Source of the DNA: CBDFKB01 sp965248715
GTDB lineage: Bacteria > Pseudomonadota > Alphaproteobacteria > Rhizobiales > Rhizobiaceae
Reading direction: 5' to 3'
Assembly (NCBI GenBank): GCA_965248715.1
Contig: CBDFKB010000008.1
Span: 1,736,001 to 1,800,000 of the forward strand
DNA: 64,000 nucleotides
Shown here: positions 9,477 to 17,882 of the stretch, piece after piece
Layout of the letters: each line of letters begins with the position of its first letter
How positions within the stretch are numbered: position 1 is the stretch's first letter
Translations under genes and position numbers: made by a program
The notes under the pieces: model-generated
The model's input: the letters and a program-made list of their open reading frames with translations, nothing else
The model's database searches: none
What the model was told of the DNA's origin: nothing

Positions 9477-9620
9477 ACCGCCGGCAGCGGCGGGTTCTGC
9501 GAAAATTGCAAGCCTGAGGGTGATTGGTGCTATATTGGTGGCCGCTAGCGATTCGCGGGACGCTTTTTTAAGGGTAAGTGTTTCGCTGGTGATAATTCGG
9601 CGGAATTCTTGGAGCTTGTT

Positions 9621-9791
9621 ATGAATCTCAGCGCACCCACCAATATCGTATTCATCATTTCTGTTGTTTTGGCGATTCTTGCGATACTCGCAAGATATGC
9701 CGGCATCGGCATCGGCCCGATCGAAGCCGTTCACTGGGCGCTTTTGGCCTATATCGTGCTGGCGGCCGGTTGCCTGTTCAAAGGCGTCTGA
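9621..9791 (+). CDS. Small two-helix membrane protein (56 residues)
   Basis: ATG 9621 follows a GGAG ribosome site nine bases upstream. The product has two hydrophobic segments, roughly residues 9-26 (IVFIISVVLAILAILA) and 36-54 (AVHWALLAYIVLAAGCLF). Short proteins of this layout are common and conserved in alphaproteobacteria, but I cannot name a function. It stands alone 144 bases after the antiporter gene. Confidence 0.6.
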   Translation: MNLSAPTNIVFIISVVLAILAILARYAGIGIGPIEAVHWALLAYIVLAAGCLFKGV

Positions 9792-9923
9792 TCAGCGAAA
9801 TAGCCAATATTCCGGCCGGGCACAGCTCGGCCGGGAGTTATTTACCAAAAATCTGGCCCGAGTAATTATTTGCTAACCATTTTGGTGTGCGGATCGACGG
9901 TTTTTAATGCGAAATTTCAACGG

Positions 9924-10130
9924 CTAGAGCGTGTCGCCCAAAAGTGGGTACCGGTTTTGGGAAAATGACACGCATAAACAAAGAGATAGCGCGGCGAAGC
10001 GAACCCAACGCTTGGTGACAAGCGCTAAGCGTATTCCCGAAAAGTGTGTAGCGGTTTTCGGACAAGAATACGCGACAAAACAAACAGATAGCGCGACGAA
10101 GCTATTCCAACGCTTGGTGACAAGCTCTAG
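9924..10130 (+). repeat. CTAG-bounded hairpin repeat, family 1, tandem composite of subtype I and subtype II
   Basis: Starts CTAGAGCGTGTC and ends GACAAGCTCTAG. The first unit (about 9924-10028) carries the subtype I hairpin head with stems GCGTGTC / GACACGC and CCCAAAA / TTTTGGG. The second unit carries the subtype II head at 10029-10073 with stems GCGTATTC / GAATACGC and CCGAAAA / TTTTCGG. Both heads are followed by the shared tail ATAGCGCG-CGAAGC-CCAACGCTTGGTGACAAGC. This composite sits inside the DUF1801 remnant. Confidence 0.9.
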
Positions 10131-10286
10131 CGGCGCCTCTTCGCAAATCATCCAACAATTCATCGCCTCCACATAGCCATCCGGCAAGGCTTCGAGCACA
10201 TTGTGGCGCACTTTGCCAATCATCTGACGATGGTCTTCGGGCAGCCCCGCGAGGTAATTTTCGCTGCTCGCAGCGGTGGAATGCAC
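10127..10286 (-). pseudogene. DUF1801-family gene fragment, cut by family 1 repeat
   Basis: From a GTG at 10286 the reverse strand encodes NYLAGLPEDHRQMIGKVRH, then LEALPDGYVEAMNCWMICEEAPLE, which matches the start of DUF1801 proteins (pattern YLAxLPEDRRxxIxxVR, PEGYEExMxxxMIxYxVPLE). The frame then runs straight into the repeat end at CTAG 10127-10130, and no continuation of the domain is found beyond the repeat. Only about 53 of the usual 115-150 residues remain, so the gene is dead. Function of the family is unknown (some members are iron-chaperone-like). Confidence 0.7.
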
Positions 10287-10680
10287 ACGATTATCCCTTC
10301 AGATGAGAGTGCGTATGACTTTCCAGAGAATAAATTCGTTCGCGCGAGGGGAGTTCAATCGCCTTAAGGAACGACAATAATTTGGCAAACGGAACGAATT
10401 TATATTGTTTACCAACGGTTTGCTCCAGGGTTTGGTAAAATTACCTCCCCAACTAATTCAAAATTGAAACCAATATGTTGTGCACATACAACAATAATCG
10501 CTAACAATAGGCGCACGCACTGTGGATAACTGCCTGTGATTAGCGGGAATAACGGGGATAAAGTTTCGATGTAGATTTTTCAATCCATCAATTTATTTGC
10601 TAATGAAATAGTATTGATCTCTAATGACAGATTAACTCGAGCAATATCTAGGGTTAAGTATTAATGTTAGTGGTTTCCTT
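10287..10680 (+). other. AT-rich intergenic region with dyads, no gene seen
   Basis: No plausible reading frame. It is clearly more AT-rich than its surroundings. It holds a 12-bp inverted repeat ATAAATTCGTTC (10330-10341) and GAACGAATTTAT (10392-10403) 50 bases apart, and a second dyad TTTACCAA / TTTGGTAAA near 10408-10440. These could be protein-binding sites or transcript hairpins ahead of the 10681 lipoprotein gene; no clear promoter was identified. Confidence 0.4.
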
Positions 10681-11979
10681 ATGAAGCATCAGCCGTATTT
10701 TCTCGCGGTTATCGCCGGATTTATTTTGATATTTTGTGGGCTTACAGGCTGTGATAGAAATGAGTACAGCCTAGCAAGACACGGTATCGGAGCAGCATTG
10801 TATGCACCCGACGCCGATAATGTATCAGAACTCCAAGACATGTATTTCGACTATCTATGCCAGCAATCTGGTGTTTCTGTGTATCACGGAAACCAGTTTG
10901 ATGGTGCTTGCCAAAACGCAAAGCATGTCGACGGTTTTTGGACCCTGATTGTTCATCAAGGCATGAACGATATCGATCGGCGTTGCGATCGATACCTAGA
11001 ATGGTTGGATGACAGGAAGCGCTCCCAGGGGCCAATTCTTGCCCAAATCGGCACCATTCGCGACACCACCAACGCCATTTTAGGTTTCGCTGTGCCTGGC
11101 GCGCGTGCGATCGAGGTTGTGGCCCAGGGTTTTGGGCTGATCACCAAATCGATTGAAAATTACCACAGCAGACTAATCTTGGAAATTGAAAGCTCGACGG
11201 TGAACGCGCTGGTGTTAAAGCGGAGGGACAAGTTCCGCATTGATACCGCCAAATTCAACTACCGGACCAAGCCGGCGGCCGAATACATCCTGCGTCGTTA
11301 TCTGCGCATATGTTTACCGTTTGCGATCGAAACCGAGATCAATGATTTTTCAACACTCGGCGCCAGCGGTGTTCTGAACCCAAGCCTGTTTTCGATCCAT
11401 AATACGCCCCCGGAGGAAACGGTGCCGGGGGTGGAGGTTGCCGGCAAAGAACGGCAATTCGGTGCTATCGACGCTATACCTGAAGACCCAAGTCTACCTG
11501 AAGATCGGGTTCCTGCCGGCGCCATTTCCAATTGGGAACGCAATATCCAGAAATCTGACTTGGCCATTATCCAACGCTACATGTGTATCGCCGATCCAGC
11601 CTTTGCATTCGGCCCGCGAACCAGAGCCGGAATAAAAATGTGGTCGGCACAATTGGGTGGCGATGGTGACAGCCAACTGACCAGCCGTGAAGGCGCGAAG
11701 CTTTTGAGTGAAGCCAAAAAGTTAGCGGATTGCAAGACACAGAAATTCAAGAATATCTATGAACGCATAATATTTTCATCCCCAGAATTGGAACGCGAGT
11801 TCGTCGCGAATTTGCACAAAAAATTGGGTGTGCAGGACCTGCTCGGTGGCGACGGCACCTTATCCAGCGTCAGGGCAGACATCGCCAGATACACCCGGCA
11901 AAATCCGACGCTACGGCTGATCGGCGTGTCTGATGATGAAGTTACCAACGCCAAGTACAAACAAATCTTGTTTCTGTAG
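10681..11979 (+). CDS. Lipoprotein with peptidoglycan-binding-like segment, function unknown
   Basis: 432 residues. A lipobox is evident: hydrophobic N-terminus then LTGC with the lipidated cysteine at residue 24. The body has no recognisable enzyme domain. Around residues 291-340 the sequence LAIIQRYMCIADPAFAFGPRT, followed by RAGIKMW, resembles the repeat core of peptidoglycan-binding domain 1 (pattern xxVQxxLxxxG-FGPxTxxAIxxW), in a degenerate form. The next gene, 62 bases downstream on the same strand, is a multidomain peptidoglycan hydrolase, so the two may act together at the cell wall. Base composition is lower in GC than neighbouring genes. I do not recognise the overall family. Confidence 0.75.
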   Translation: MKHQPYFLAVIAGFILIFCGLTGCDRNEYSLARHGIGAALYAPDADNVSELQDMYFDYLCQQSGVSVYHGNQFDGACQNAKHVDGFWTLIVHQGMNDIDRRCDRYLEWLDDRKRSQGPILAQIGTIRDTTNAILGFAVPGARAIEVVAQGFGLITKSIENYHSRLILEIESSTVNALVLKRRDKFRIDTAKFNYRTKPAAEYILRRYLRICLPFAIETEINDFSTLGASGVLNPSLFSIHNTPPEETVPGVEVAGKERQFGAIDAIPEDPSLPEDRVPAGAISNWERNIQKSDLAIIQRYMCIADPAFAFGPRTRAGIKMWSAQLGGDGDSQLTSREGAKLLSEAKKLADCKTQKFKNIYERIIFSSPELEREFVANLHKKLGVQDLLGGDGTLSSVRADIARYTRQNPTLRLIGVSDDEVTNAKYKQILFL

Positions 11980-12041
11980 CCCCAACGTCATTTCCGACTG
12001 TGATGGATGGCGATCGACTATAACGAAAATGGAGTAAAGCC

Positions 12042-14036
12042 ATGCCAGAAGTGCGGGGGTTTTTCCGAACCAAAGATCATACCAACACATTGTTGTTCGC
12101 CGCAAAGCCAAGCAATCCGCCGACCGCTACTGACGTTGGCAATGCTCACGTCATCACTCAAGCTATTGTGCTGGAGGCGATCAGCGAGGACGAAACCAAG
12201 ACTTATTTCGACGTGGTCGCCAAGCTTGGTTTAAACGACCGGCGGGGGTGGGTGAAAGCCGAAGATGTCGAGCCAACCGAACCGCCAGAACCCGAACCGC
12301 TTGATCCGTGGTCATTTGTCAAGAACTGCACACTAGCGGCGCGGCTGACAAATTCCGAGCTACCGGATAAAGAACATGGGATCAATCGCGATTTCATGAT
12401 CGCATATGCGCTTCAGGAAACCGGGGCGGGTACTCCGATTAACCCGCAAAACCGAGTTACCGGTTCAGGTCATGATCAACTAACTGGTCCGTTTGAACTG
12501 ACCGCGGCGCAATGGAATTCCTTTATCGACAGCGAAGCCAATGAAGATGGTTTTGTGGCCAGCGACATCGGTTCACCAGTATTTCAGTGCTATGGTTTTG
12601 CCCATTTGACCTATTTGGCGACCAAGGCGCTGGCTGAGAAATTTACCCCGGATGATGCCGGGGAAGCCGACGGCGCCTATATTCCAAATTCGATCGAACT
12701 CTATTTGTATCTCGCACTGGGTGAGGCGAGCGCATTTGCCATCATCAAAAAAGAAAAAGCCAGTGAAGGTAATGCGCTTGTAGAGGCGATTATCACCGAA
12801 AACGCTGGCACAAATGCGCAGTCACTCCTCAAGCGCTTCAAGCGATTGACCCACACCGCCGGCCAGGCGCTCAAGCTATCCAACATGTATGCCAAACTCG
12901 AGCTAGCGCTGGATCGGTCGATTAAACGCGCGTTCACCATGGTGCAGGAGCTAACACCGGAAGACATTATTTATTTCAGATCGGGCGAATTACCTTGGTT
13001 CGTGAGGGCACAGGAAGAACTGACCAAGGGGATTAGAGAAACCGGTGTACCACCCAATCCGGATATCATAAAATACTTTGGGGCCACCGGATATGACACC
13101 GATCAGGAAGACCCGTGGTGCGGTGCTTTTGTTGCCTGGTGTATGGTGAAATCAAACGATGAGCGCGCAGTCGTATCGGTAAACAAGGCAACCGCAGCGC
13201 GTGCAGCCAGTTGGAAGACTTGGGGCGATGCTGAAGTGCCGATCGGCGCCCATGACCAGAGTGCGGTGCCGCAGGGCGCGGTAGTTGTGTTGAAACCGAG
13301 CCCGGGCACAACCGGATCGAGCGGCCATGTGGGTTTCTTCGTCGAACAGGATGGTTCAAGCATCAAGCTGCTCGGTGGCAATCAGAGCAAACAGGTCAAG
13401 ATCAGCACCTATCCGCGAAGCCAAGTGGTGGCCATGCGCATGTTGCAAGGTTTCGATGCCGATCCGGCGGTATCAGGCGGGATCGGCACAGTCGACCCCA
13501 ATTTCGAGGAGGGCACGATCGGGCCATTTACCGCAGAGGATTGGGCAAACTATACTCAGGTACTGGGGCATCGTGAATCGAGAAACAAATACCGCGCGAT
13601 CAATCGGTTCGGCTATTGTGGGCGCTGGCAGTTTGGCGCACTAGCTCTGATTGACGCAGGTTATGTTAAACGTCGTGCGAAAACCAAATTGTTGGCACAA
13701 AATAGGTGGTGGACCGGAAAAAATGGCGTGAGCTCAAGGAACGATTGGCTAACCAACAAGAACGGCTGCCAGGATTCGGGGATGATTTCCTATACCAGCC
13801 GTAACCTAAGGAGCCTGCGAAACATCAAAATCACACGTCGAGCAATTGTTAATAGCGGCAACGATAAAGCCGTGATTGCCGGCTTATTAGCTTCATCCCA
13901 TTTGCTTGGAACCGGAGGCACTCGCGACATGCTACTAGGCGGCAATCGGACCGATGCCAATGGGGTGACCGGCAAGAAATACTACGCGATGATGGCAACC
14001 GCATTTAACGGCAGCACAAATTTGCCAACCATATAG
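12042..14036 (+). CDS. Multidomain peptidoglycan hydrolase: SH3-like, lysozyme-like, TIGR02594 Cys/His, lysozyme-like
   Basis: 664 residues, no signal peptide. Residues 1-76 look SH3-like, ending RRGWVKAEDVE, followed by a Pro/Glu linker (PTEPPEPEPLDP). About 88-310 has a lysozyme/transglycosylase-like start, with candidate catalytic Glu126 in YALQETGAG followed by GPFELTAAQW. About 320-480 matches the TIGR02594 peptidase/amidase pattern: DPWCGAFVAWC with Cys360, SGHVGFFVE with His429, then LLGGNQSKQVKISTYPRSQV. About 500-664 is a second lysozyme-like domain with Glu512 in GHRESRNKYRAIN and GRWQFGALALIDAG. Such stacked cell-wall domains occur in phage-tail or toxin lysins. Lack of a signal peptide implies export by another route or cytoplasmic storage. 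Partner of the lipoprotein upstream by position only. Confidence 0.8.
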   Translation: MPEVRGFFRTKDHTNTLLFAAKPSNPPTATDVGNAHVITQAIVLEAISEDETKTYFDVVAKLGLNDRRGWVKAEDVEPTEPPEPEPLDPWSFVKNCTLAARLTNSELPDKEHGINRDFMIAYALQETGAGTPINPQNRVTGSGHDQLTGPFELTAAQWNSFIDSEANEDGFVASDIGSPVFQCYGFAHLTYLATKALAEKFTPDDAGEADGAYIPNSIELYLYLALGEASAFAIIKKEKASEGNALVEAIITENAGTNAQSLLKRFKRLTHTAGQALKLSNMYAKLELALDRSIKRAFTMVQELTPEDIIYFRSGELPWFVRAQEELTKGIRETGVPPNPDIIKYFGATGYDTDQEDPWCGAFVAWCMVKSNDERAVVSVNKATAARAASWKTWGDAEVPIGAHDQSAVPQGAVVVLKPSPGTTGSSGHVGFFVEQDGSSIKLLGGNQSKQVKISTYPRSQVVAMRMLQGFDADPAVSGGIGTVDPNFEEGTIGPFTAEDWANYTQVLGHRESRNKYRAINRFGYCGRWQFGALALIDAGYVKRRAKTKLLAQNRWWTGKNGVSSRNDWLTNKNGCQDSGMISYTSRNLRSLRNIKITRRAIVNSGNDKAVIAGLLASSHLLGTGGTRDMLLGGNRTDANGVTGKKYYAMMATAFNGSTNLPTI

Positions 14037-14045
14037 CGCGAGCCC

Positions 14046-14987
14046 TCACAGCCTTCCCAGTCGCTCCACTAGCAGCGCAAAAAATGCGTCAGCGTTGACA
14101 TCCTTGACCCAAAAAGCGTTCTTGGGCCGGTTCGTCACTCCCCACCAGTCGGCAACGGTCATGCCCATGGTCAGTTCCGAACCGGTTTCGATCTCCACAT
14201 TGATTTTGCGGCCTGTATAGATCTCTGGGCGCAACAAAAACGCGATCACGTTGGGGTCGTGCAACGGCCCACCGTCGCTGCCGTATTTTGCCAAATCGTG
14301 GCGCTCGTAGAAGTCCAGCATTTCGGCAACCGCCTGGCCGACATTGGTGCCAAGCGCCCGGAACGCTTCCACCCGGCTGCGGGTCGATAGCGCCTGATGG
14401 GTGCAGTCAAGCGGGATTACAGTCAAAGGAACTCCAGCGCTAAACACCGCTTTGGCCGCGTGCGGGTCCACATGAATGTTGAATTCCGCCGCCGGGGTTA
14501 CGTTACCGCCCTCGAAATAGCCGCCGCCCATCAACACGATCTCACGGATCATCGGCGCGATTTCCGGCGCCCGGTTGAATGCCAGCGCAATGTTGGTCAG
14601 CGGTCCGAGCGCGCATAGGGTGACATCACCGGGCCGCGCCTTGATGGTTTCGACAATGAAATCGACTGCAAATCGCTCCTGCAACGGCATTTGCGGCTTG
14701 GCCAGGTCAGGTCCGTCAAGGCCGGTCTTGCCGTGCACCTCTTCAGCCGTCACCAAGGTTCTGGCCAAAGGTCGCGGTGCGCCGGCAAACACCTTAATAT
14801 CGGTGCGCCCGGCCAGTTCGCACACCTTGCGGGCGTTTTCTTGGGTGCGCCATAGCGGCACATTACCGGCGACCGTGGTAATGCCAACCACATCCAGTTC
14901 CGGGCTCCCCAGCGCCAGCAAAATCGCCACCGCATCGTCTTGGCCCGGATCGGTATCGATGATGATCGCTCGAATTTGATCGGACAT
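14046..14987 (-). CDS. Inosine-uridine preferring nucleoside hydrolase
   Basis: 313 residues from ATG 14987 (GGGAACA ribosome site); a TTG four codons earlier is unlikely. The N-terminal calcium-binding motif IIIDTDPGQDDAVAILLAL is the family signature (DxDxxxDD). Further conserved parts are LGPLTNIALA, IVLMGGGYFEGGNVTPAAEFN and the catalytic-site region LHDPNVIAFLL with His and Asp. The enzyme hydrolyses the N-glycosidic bond of ribonucleosides to ribose and base, a salvage or scavenging step in the cytoplasm. Sits immediately 3' to 3' with the peptidoglycan hydrolase gene, ten bases apart, and 23 bases downstream of the lysE-type gene on the same strand. Confidence 0.92.
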   Translation of the reverse strand: MSDQIRAIIIDTDPGQDDAVAILLALGSPELDVVGITTVAGNVPLWRTQENARKVCELAGRTDIKVFAGAPRPLARTLVTAEEVHGKTGLDGPDLAKPQMPLQERFAVDFIVETIKARPGDVTLCALGPLTNIALAFNRAPEIAPMIREIVLMGGGYFEGGNVTPAAEFNIHVDPHAAKAVFSAGVPLTVIPLDCTHQALSTRSRVEAFRALGTNVGQAVAEMLDFYERHDLAKYGSDGGPLHDPNVIAFLLRPEIYTGRKINVEIETGSELTMGMTVADWWGVTNRPKNAFWVKDVNADAFFALLVERLGRL

Positions 14988-15010
14988 GATTGTTCCCAAA
15001 TTTGCAGCCC

Positions 15011-15604
15011 TTAACCACCCATCGTAAACAGCGCCAACCCCACCACGGCCAACATCGCCACTGCCATGGCGATGTTAACCGCAAACTGCACCCGGGGCGC
15101 CAGATCGAGCTTGCGTACCATGATCCCGGTCGCCATCCAAAGGAAATGCAGTGGGATCCAGATCGCATTCATTATCGCCAATTTGATCCCGGTTTCGAAC
15201 AACAGACTGTCTGGCCAAAACGGAAATCCGGTAAATAGTGCCGTATGTACCGCATAGGCCTTCGGGTTGATGATCTGAAATACCGTACCGGTGGCAATTC
15301 CGGGCGGGCTTGCCATGTGGCGAAAAGCGATTTTAGAGCCGGCAAAGGCAATTTTTACCGCCAGATACGCCAAATAGGCGATTGAGGCGGCAAACAACAC
15401 ACTGCGGATCGCGTTATGGGCGAGCACTGCGGCGGCCAGACCGCTGATGACGGCAAGCGCCACTAAATTATTGCCGAGCCAAAGGCCGAGCAGGAAAATG
15501 GTTGCCGCACGTTTGCCATAAGCGGCAGCGACACCGGCCAGCGATAACACTGCCGGTCCGGGAGTGGCGATCAGGAAAAATACTGCGGCGGCAAAGACAA
15601 TCAT
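15011..15604 (-). CDS. LysE/RhtB family amino-acid exporter
   Basis: 197 residues from ATG 15604. Six hydrophobic segments are present, with the family signature ATPGPAVLSLAGVAAAYGKRAA near the N-terminus and FQIINPKAYAVHTALF in the middle. LysE-type proteins export amino acids or homoserine lactones across the inner membrane. The gene is likely co-transcribed with the nucleoside hydrolase gene 23 bases downstream, and is divergent from leuA across a 363-base spacer. Substrate cannot be predicted. Confidence 0.88.
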   Translation of the reverse strand: MIVFAAAVFFLIATPGPAVLSLAGVAAAYGKRAATIFLLGLWLGNNLVALAVISGLAAAVLAHNAIRSVLFAASIAYLAYLAVKIAFAGSKIAFRHMASPPGIATGTVFQIINPKAYAVHTALFTGFPFWPDSLLFETGIKLAIMNAIWIPLHFLWMATGIMVRKLDLAPRVQFAVNIAMAVAMLAVVGLALFTMGG

Positions 15605-15726
15605 GAACGATTCATCAAATTGTAGCACAGGTTGGATGGCACAAACAGAAATCGCAGGCGTACGCCACCGCAATCAATCCGCATACTGGTTTACAACACC
15701 GCCCGCACAGGGTTACAAGCTTGCAT

Positions 15727-15831
15727 ATGGGACGCGAACAATATTTTGACGCCGGAAACTATGCTCGGGCTCTCACCGGGGCGGCACTACTACTCGCGCT
15801 CGCGCTTATTGGCGACCGCCGGCCTCGCTGA
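15727..15831 (+). CDS. Candidate leucine-rich leader peptide of leuA
   Basis: A 34-codon reading frame from ATG 15727 to TGA 15829-15831, ending 136 bases before leuA. It contains the run ALLLALAL, with five leucines in seven codons (CTA CTA CTC then CTC and CTT); CTA is a rarely used codon in such genomes. The end of the frame overlaps the left arm of a strong stem (see next entry). This is the layout of ribosome-mediated attenuation for a leucine biosynthetic gene. No good ribosome site is visible, which weakens the case. Confidence 0.45.
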   Translation: MGREQYFDAGNYARALTGAALLLALALIGDRRPR

Positions 15832-15882
15832 ATATAGGGGCGTCCGGCGGTCGAATTTCCACCGATTGCGGTGGTTGCCCCT
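15813..15882 (+). promoter_or_regulatory. leuA: Candidate leuA attenuator stems
   Basis: Perfect 10-bp arms CGACCGCCGG (15813-15822) and CCGGCGGTCG (15844-15853) form stem 1, starting within the last codons of the candidate leader. A second hairpin CCACCG-ATTG-CGGTGG lies at 15859-15874 and is enclosed by AGGGGC (15836-15841) and GCCCCT (15877-15882). The AGGGGC arm is in the loop of stem 1, so the two folds compete. There is no poly-T tract, so it is not a classical intrinsic terminator. Confidence 0.45.
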
Positions 15883-15967
15883 TTCAAATCAACACAAATT
15901 GACTTAGCCAGACCCGGGCTGCCGCAAGGCGCCGGCATGGCGAACCTGCAAAGAAGGAACGAGTGCA

Positions 15968-17662
15968 ATGTCTGCAATCATGCCGACTGCTGCTGATAAA
16001 TACGAGCCCTATGCACCGGTCGCACTGGCCGAGCGCACCTGGCCTGGCAACCCAATCACCAAACCACCGGTGTGGTGCTCGGTTGACCTGCGCGATGGCA
16101 ACCAGGCCCTGGTTAATCCAATGGGCCACGAGCGCAAGCTCAGGATGTTCCGCCTGTTGGTCGACATGCAGTTCAAGGAAATCGAGATCGGATTCCCCTC
16201 GGCCTCCCAGACCGATTTCGACTTCGCCCGCTGGGCAATGGAACAAGGCGGTGTGCCGGACGATGTTTCGTTGCAGGTATTGGTGCAGTGCCGCCCGGAG
16301 TTGATCACCCGTACCTTCGAGGCGCTTGAAGGTGCCAATCAACCGATCGTGCATTTTTATAATTCGACCTCCGAACTGCAGCGCCGGGTAGTATTTGGCC
16401 TCGACCGTAACGGCATCCGGCAAATTGCGGTTGATGCGGCCAAGATGATCCGCGACATGGCGGAAAAAGCCGGCGGCGGTTTTCGGTTTCAATATTCGCC
16501 GGAAAGCTTCACCGGCACCGAGCTCGATTTCGCGCTGGAAATTTGCAACGCGGTCTGCGAAGTGATGGAACCGACCCCAAACAACAAGCTGATCCTCAAC
16601 CTGCCGGCAACTGTGGAAATGTCGACGCCGAACATCTACGCCGATCAGATCGAGTGGATGCATCGCAACCTCGACCGGCGCGATGCGATCACCTTGTCAC
16701 TGCACCCGCACAATGACCGCGGCACCGCGGTGGCGGCGACCGAATTGGCGCTGATGGCCGGCGCCGAGCGGGTGGAAGGCACCTTGTTCGGCAATGGCGA
16801 GCGCACCGGTAATGTGGACATCGTAAATTTGGCGCTGAACATGTTTACCCAAGGCGTCGACCCAATGCTCGATATTACCGACATCAACCGGATCAAAGAC
16901 GTGTACGAATATGCCAACCAGATGCGGATCGGCGAGCGCCATCCGTATGTCGGCGAACTGGTCTACACCGCGTTTTCCGGCTCCCATCAAGATGCGATCA
17001 ACAAGGGCATGACCGCGATTGAGAAATCAAACAAGAAATTGTGGGAAGTGCCGTATCTGCCGATCGACCCGCAGGATGTGGGGCGTGACTATGAAGCGAT
17101 CATCCGCATCAATTCCCAGTCCGGCAAGGGCGGCATCGCCTATGTGCTGGGTGCGGACTACGGTCTGCAATTGCCGCGCAATTTGCAGATTGAAATGCGC
17201 GATGAGGTGCAACGCATCACCGATGCCGAAGGCAAGGAGCTACCATCGTCGCGCATTTATGAGCGGTTCCTGGAAATTTATGTCGATCAGCCGGGCGCCC
17301 GGTTCCAATATAGCGAGCATCACACCTTCCCGGACGAAGAAGTGCCAGGTCTGCGGGTAATCGAAGCGGAAATCACCGATAATGGCGCTGAAATCGCGGT
17401 TTCCGGACGCGGCAATGGTCCGATCAGTGGTTTTGTCGACGCTATCGCCACTCATACCGGGCTGGCGCTCAACATAATCGACTATTCTGAACACACGTTG
17501 AGTGTCGGTTCCGACGCCTCAGCGATTTGTTATCTCGAAATCGAGATCGATGGCCGTCGCATATTTGGGGTTGGCATCAATCCCAACATTACGGCAGCGC
17601 CGCTGGAGGCAATCATGTCGGCGGTTAATCGGGCGATCGTGAACGGCAGCGCCAGCGGATAA
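15968..17662 (+). CDS. leuA: 2-isopropylmalate synthase
   Basis: 564 residues from ATG 15968 with ribosome site GAAGGAA. The catalytic TIM barrel starts at VDLRDGNQALVNPMG, with FYNSTSELQRR and the metal-binding HPHNDRGTAVAATE and GNGERTGNVD motifs. The C-terminal part (about 430-564) is the leucine-binding regulatory domain, with the late motif GVGINPNITAAPLEAIMSAVNRA. Length and sequence fit the longer LeuA type of alphaproteobacteria and actinobacteria. It condenses acetyl-CoA and 2-oxoisovalerate in the first committed step of leucine synthesis and is normally inhibited by leucine. The upstream leader region suggests transcriptional control as well. Monocistronic. Confidence 0.96.
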   Translation: MSAIMPTAADKYEPYAPVALAERTWPGNPITKPPVWCSVDLRDGNQALVNPMGHERKLRMFRLLVDMQFKEIEIGFPSASQTDFDFARWAMEQGGVPDDVSLQVLVQCRPELITRTFEALEGANQPIVHFYNSTSELQRRVVFGLDRNGIRQIAVDAAKMIRDMAEKAGGGFRFQYSPESFTGTELDFALEICNAVCEVMEPTPNNKLILNLPATVEMSTPNIYADQIEWMHRNLDRRDAITLSLHPHNDRGTAVAATELALMAGAERVEGTLFGNGERTGNVDIVNLALNMFTQGVDPMLDITDINRIKDVYEYANQMRIGERHPYVGELVYTAFSGSHQDAINKGMTAIEKSNKKLWEVPYLPIDPQDVGRDYEAIIRINSQSGKGGIAYVLGADYGLQLPRNLQIEMRDEVQRITDAEGKELPSSRIYERFLEIYVDQPGARFQYSEHHTFPDEEVPGLRVIEAEITDNGAEIAVSGRGNGPISGFVDAIATHTGLALNIIDYSEHTLSVGSDASAICYLEIEIDGRRIFGVGINPNITAAPLEAIMSAVNRAIVNGSASG

Positions 17663-17733
17663 TTTCGCGTATTGAAGCAACGTTTGGCACCAAAACCCGC
17701 CCAATTTCCGATAAATCTTGCTAGCATATCGCG

Positions 17734-17757
17734 GCCCGCGCCAATTTCGGTGCGGGC
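17734..17757 (+). terminator. Terminator-like hairpin downstream of leuA
   Basis: GCCCGCGCC (17734-17742) pairs with GGTGCGGGC (17749-17757) around AATTTC; all nine positions pair with one G-U. No T tract follows, so termination efficiency is uncertain. Confidence 0.4.
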
Positions 17758-17882
17758 TGTCGCTGGCGGTTCGGTCAATTTACCAACAAAACAGTTGGTT
17801 ATTCCAAGGGATGCACAATCCTGCCCTATTTGCTAATAGAAAGTTAACGGATAGGTTAAAATACCTGGGACCGGAGATTGTA

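Noticed and set aside
15884..16663. 259-codon minus-strand frame opposite leuA
   Set aside because: It is antisense to the firmly identified catalytic domain of LeuA and shows no domain pattern of its own.
17844..17859. TTAA ... TTAA upstream of the 17883 gene as a CtrA site
   Set aside because: The spacing is eight bases, not seven, and neither half matches TTAACCAT, so it was not annotated as a site.
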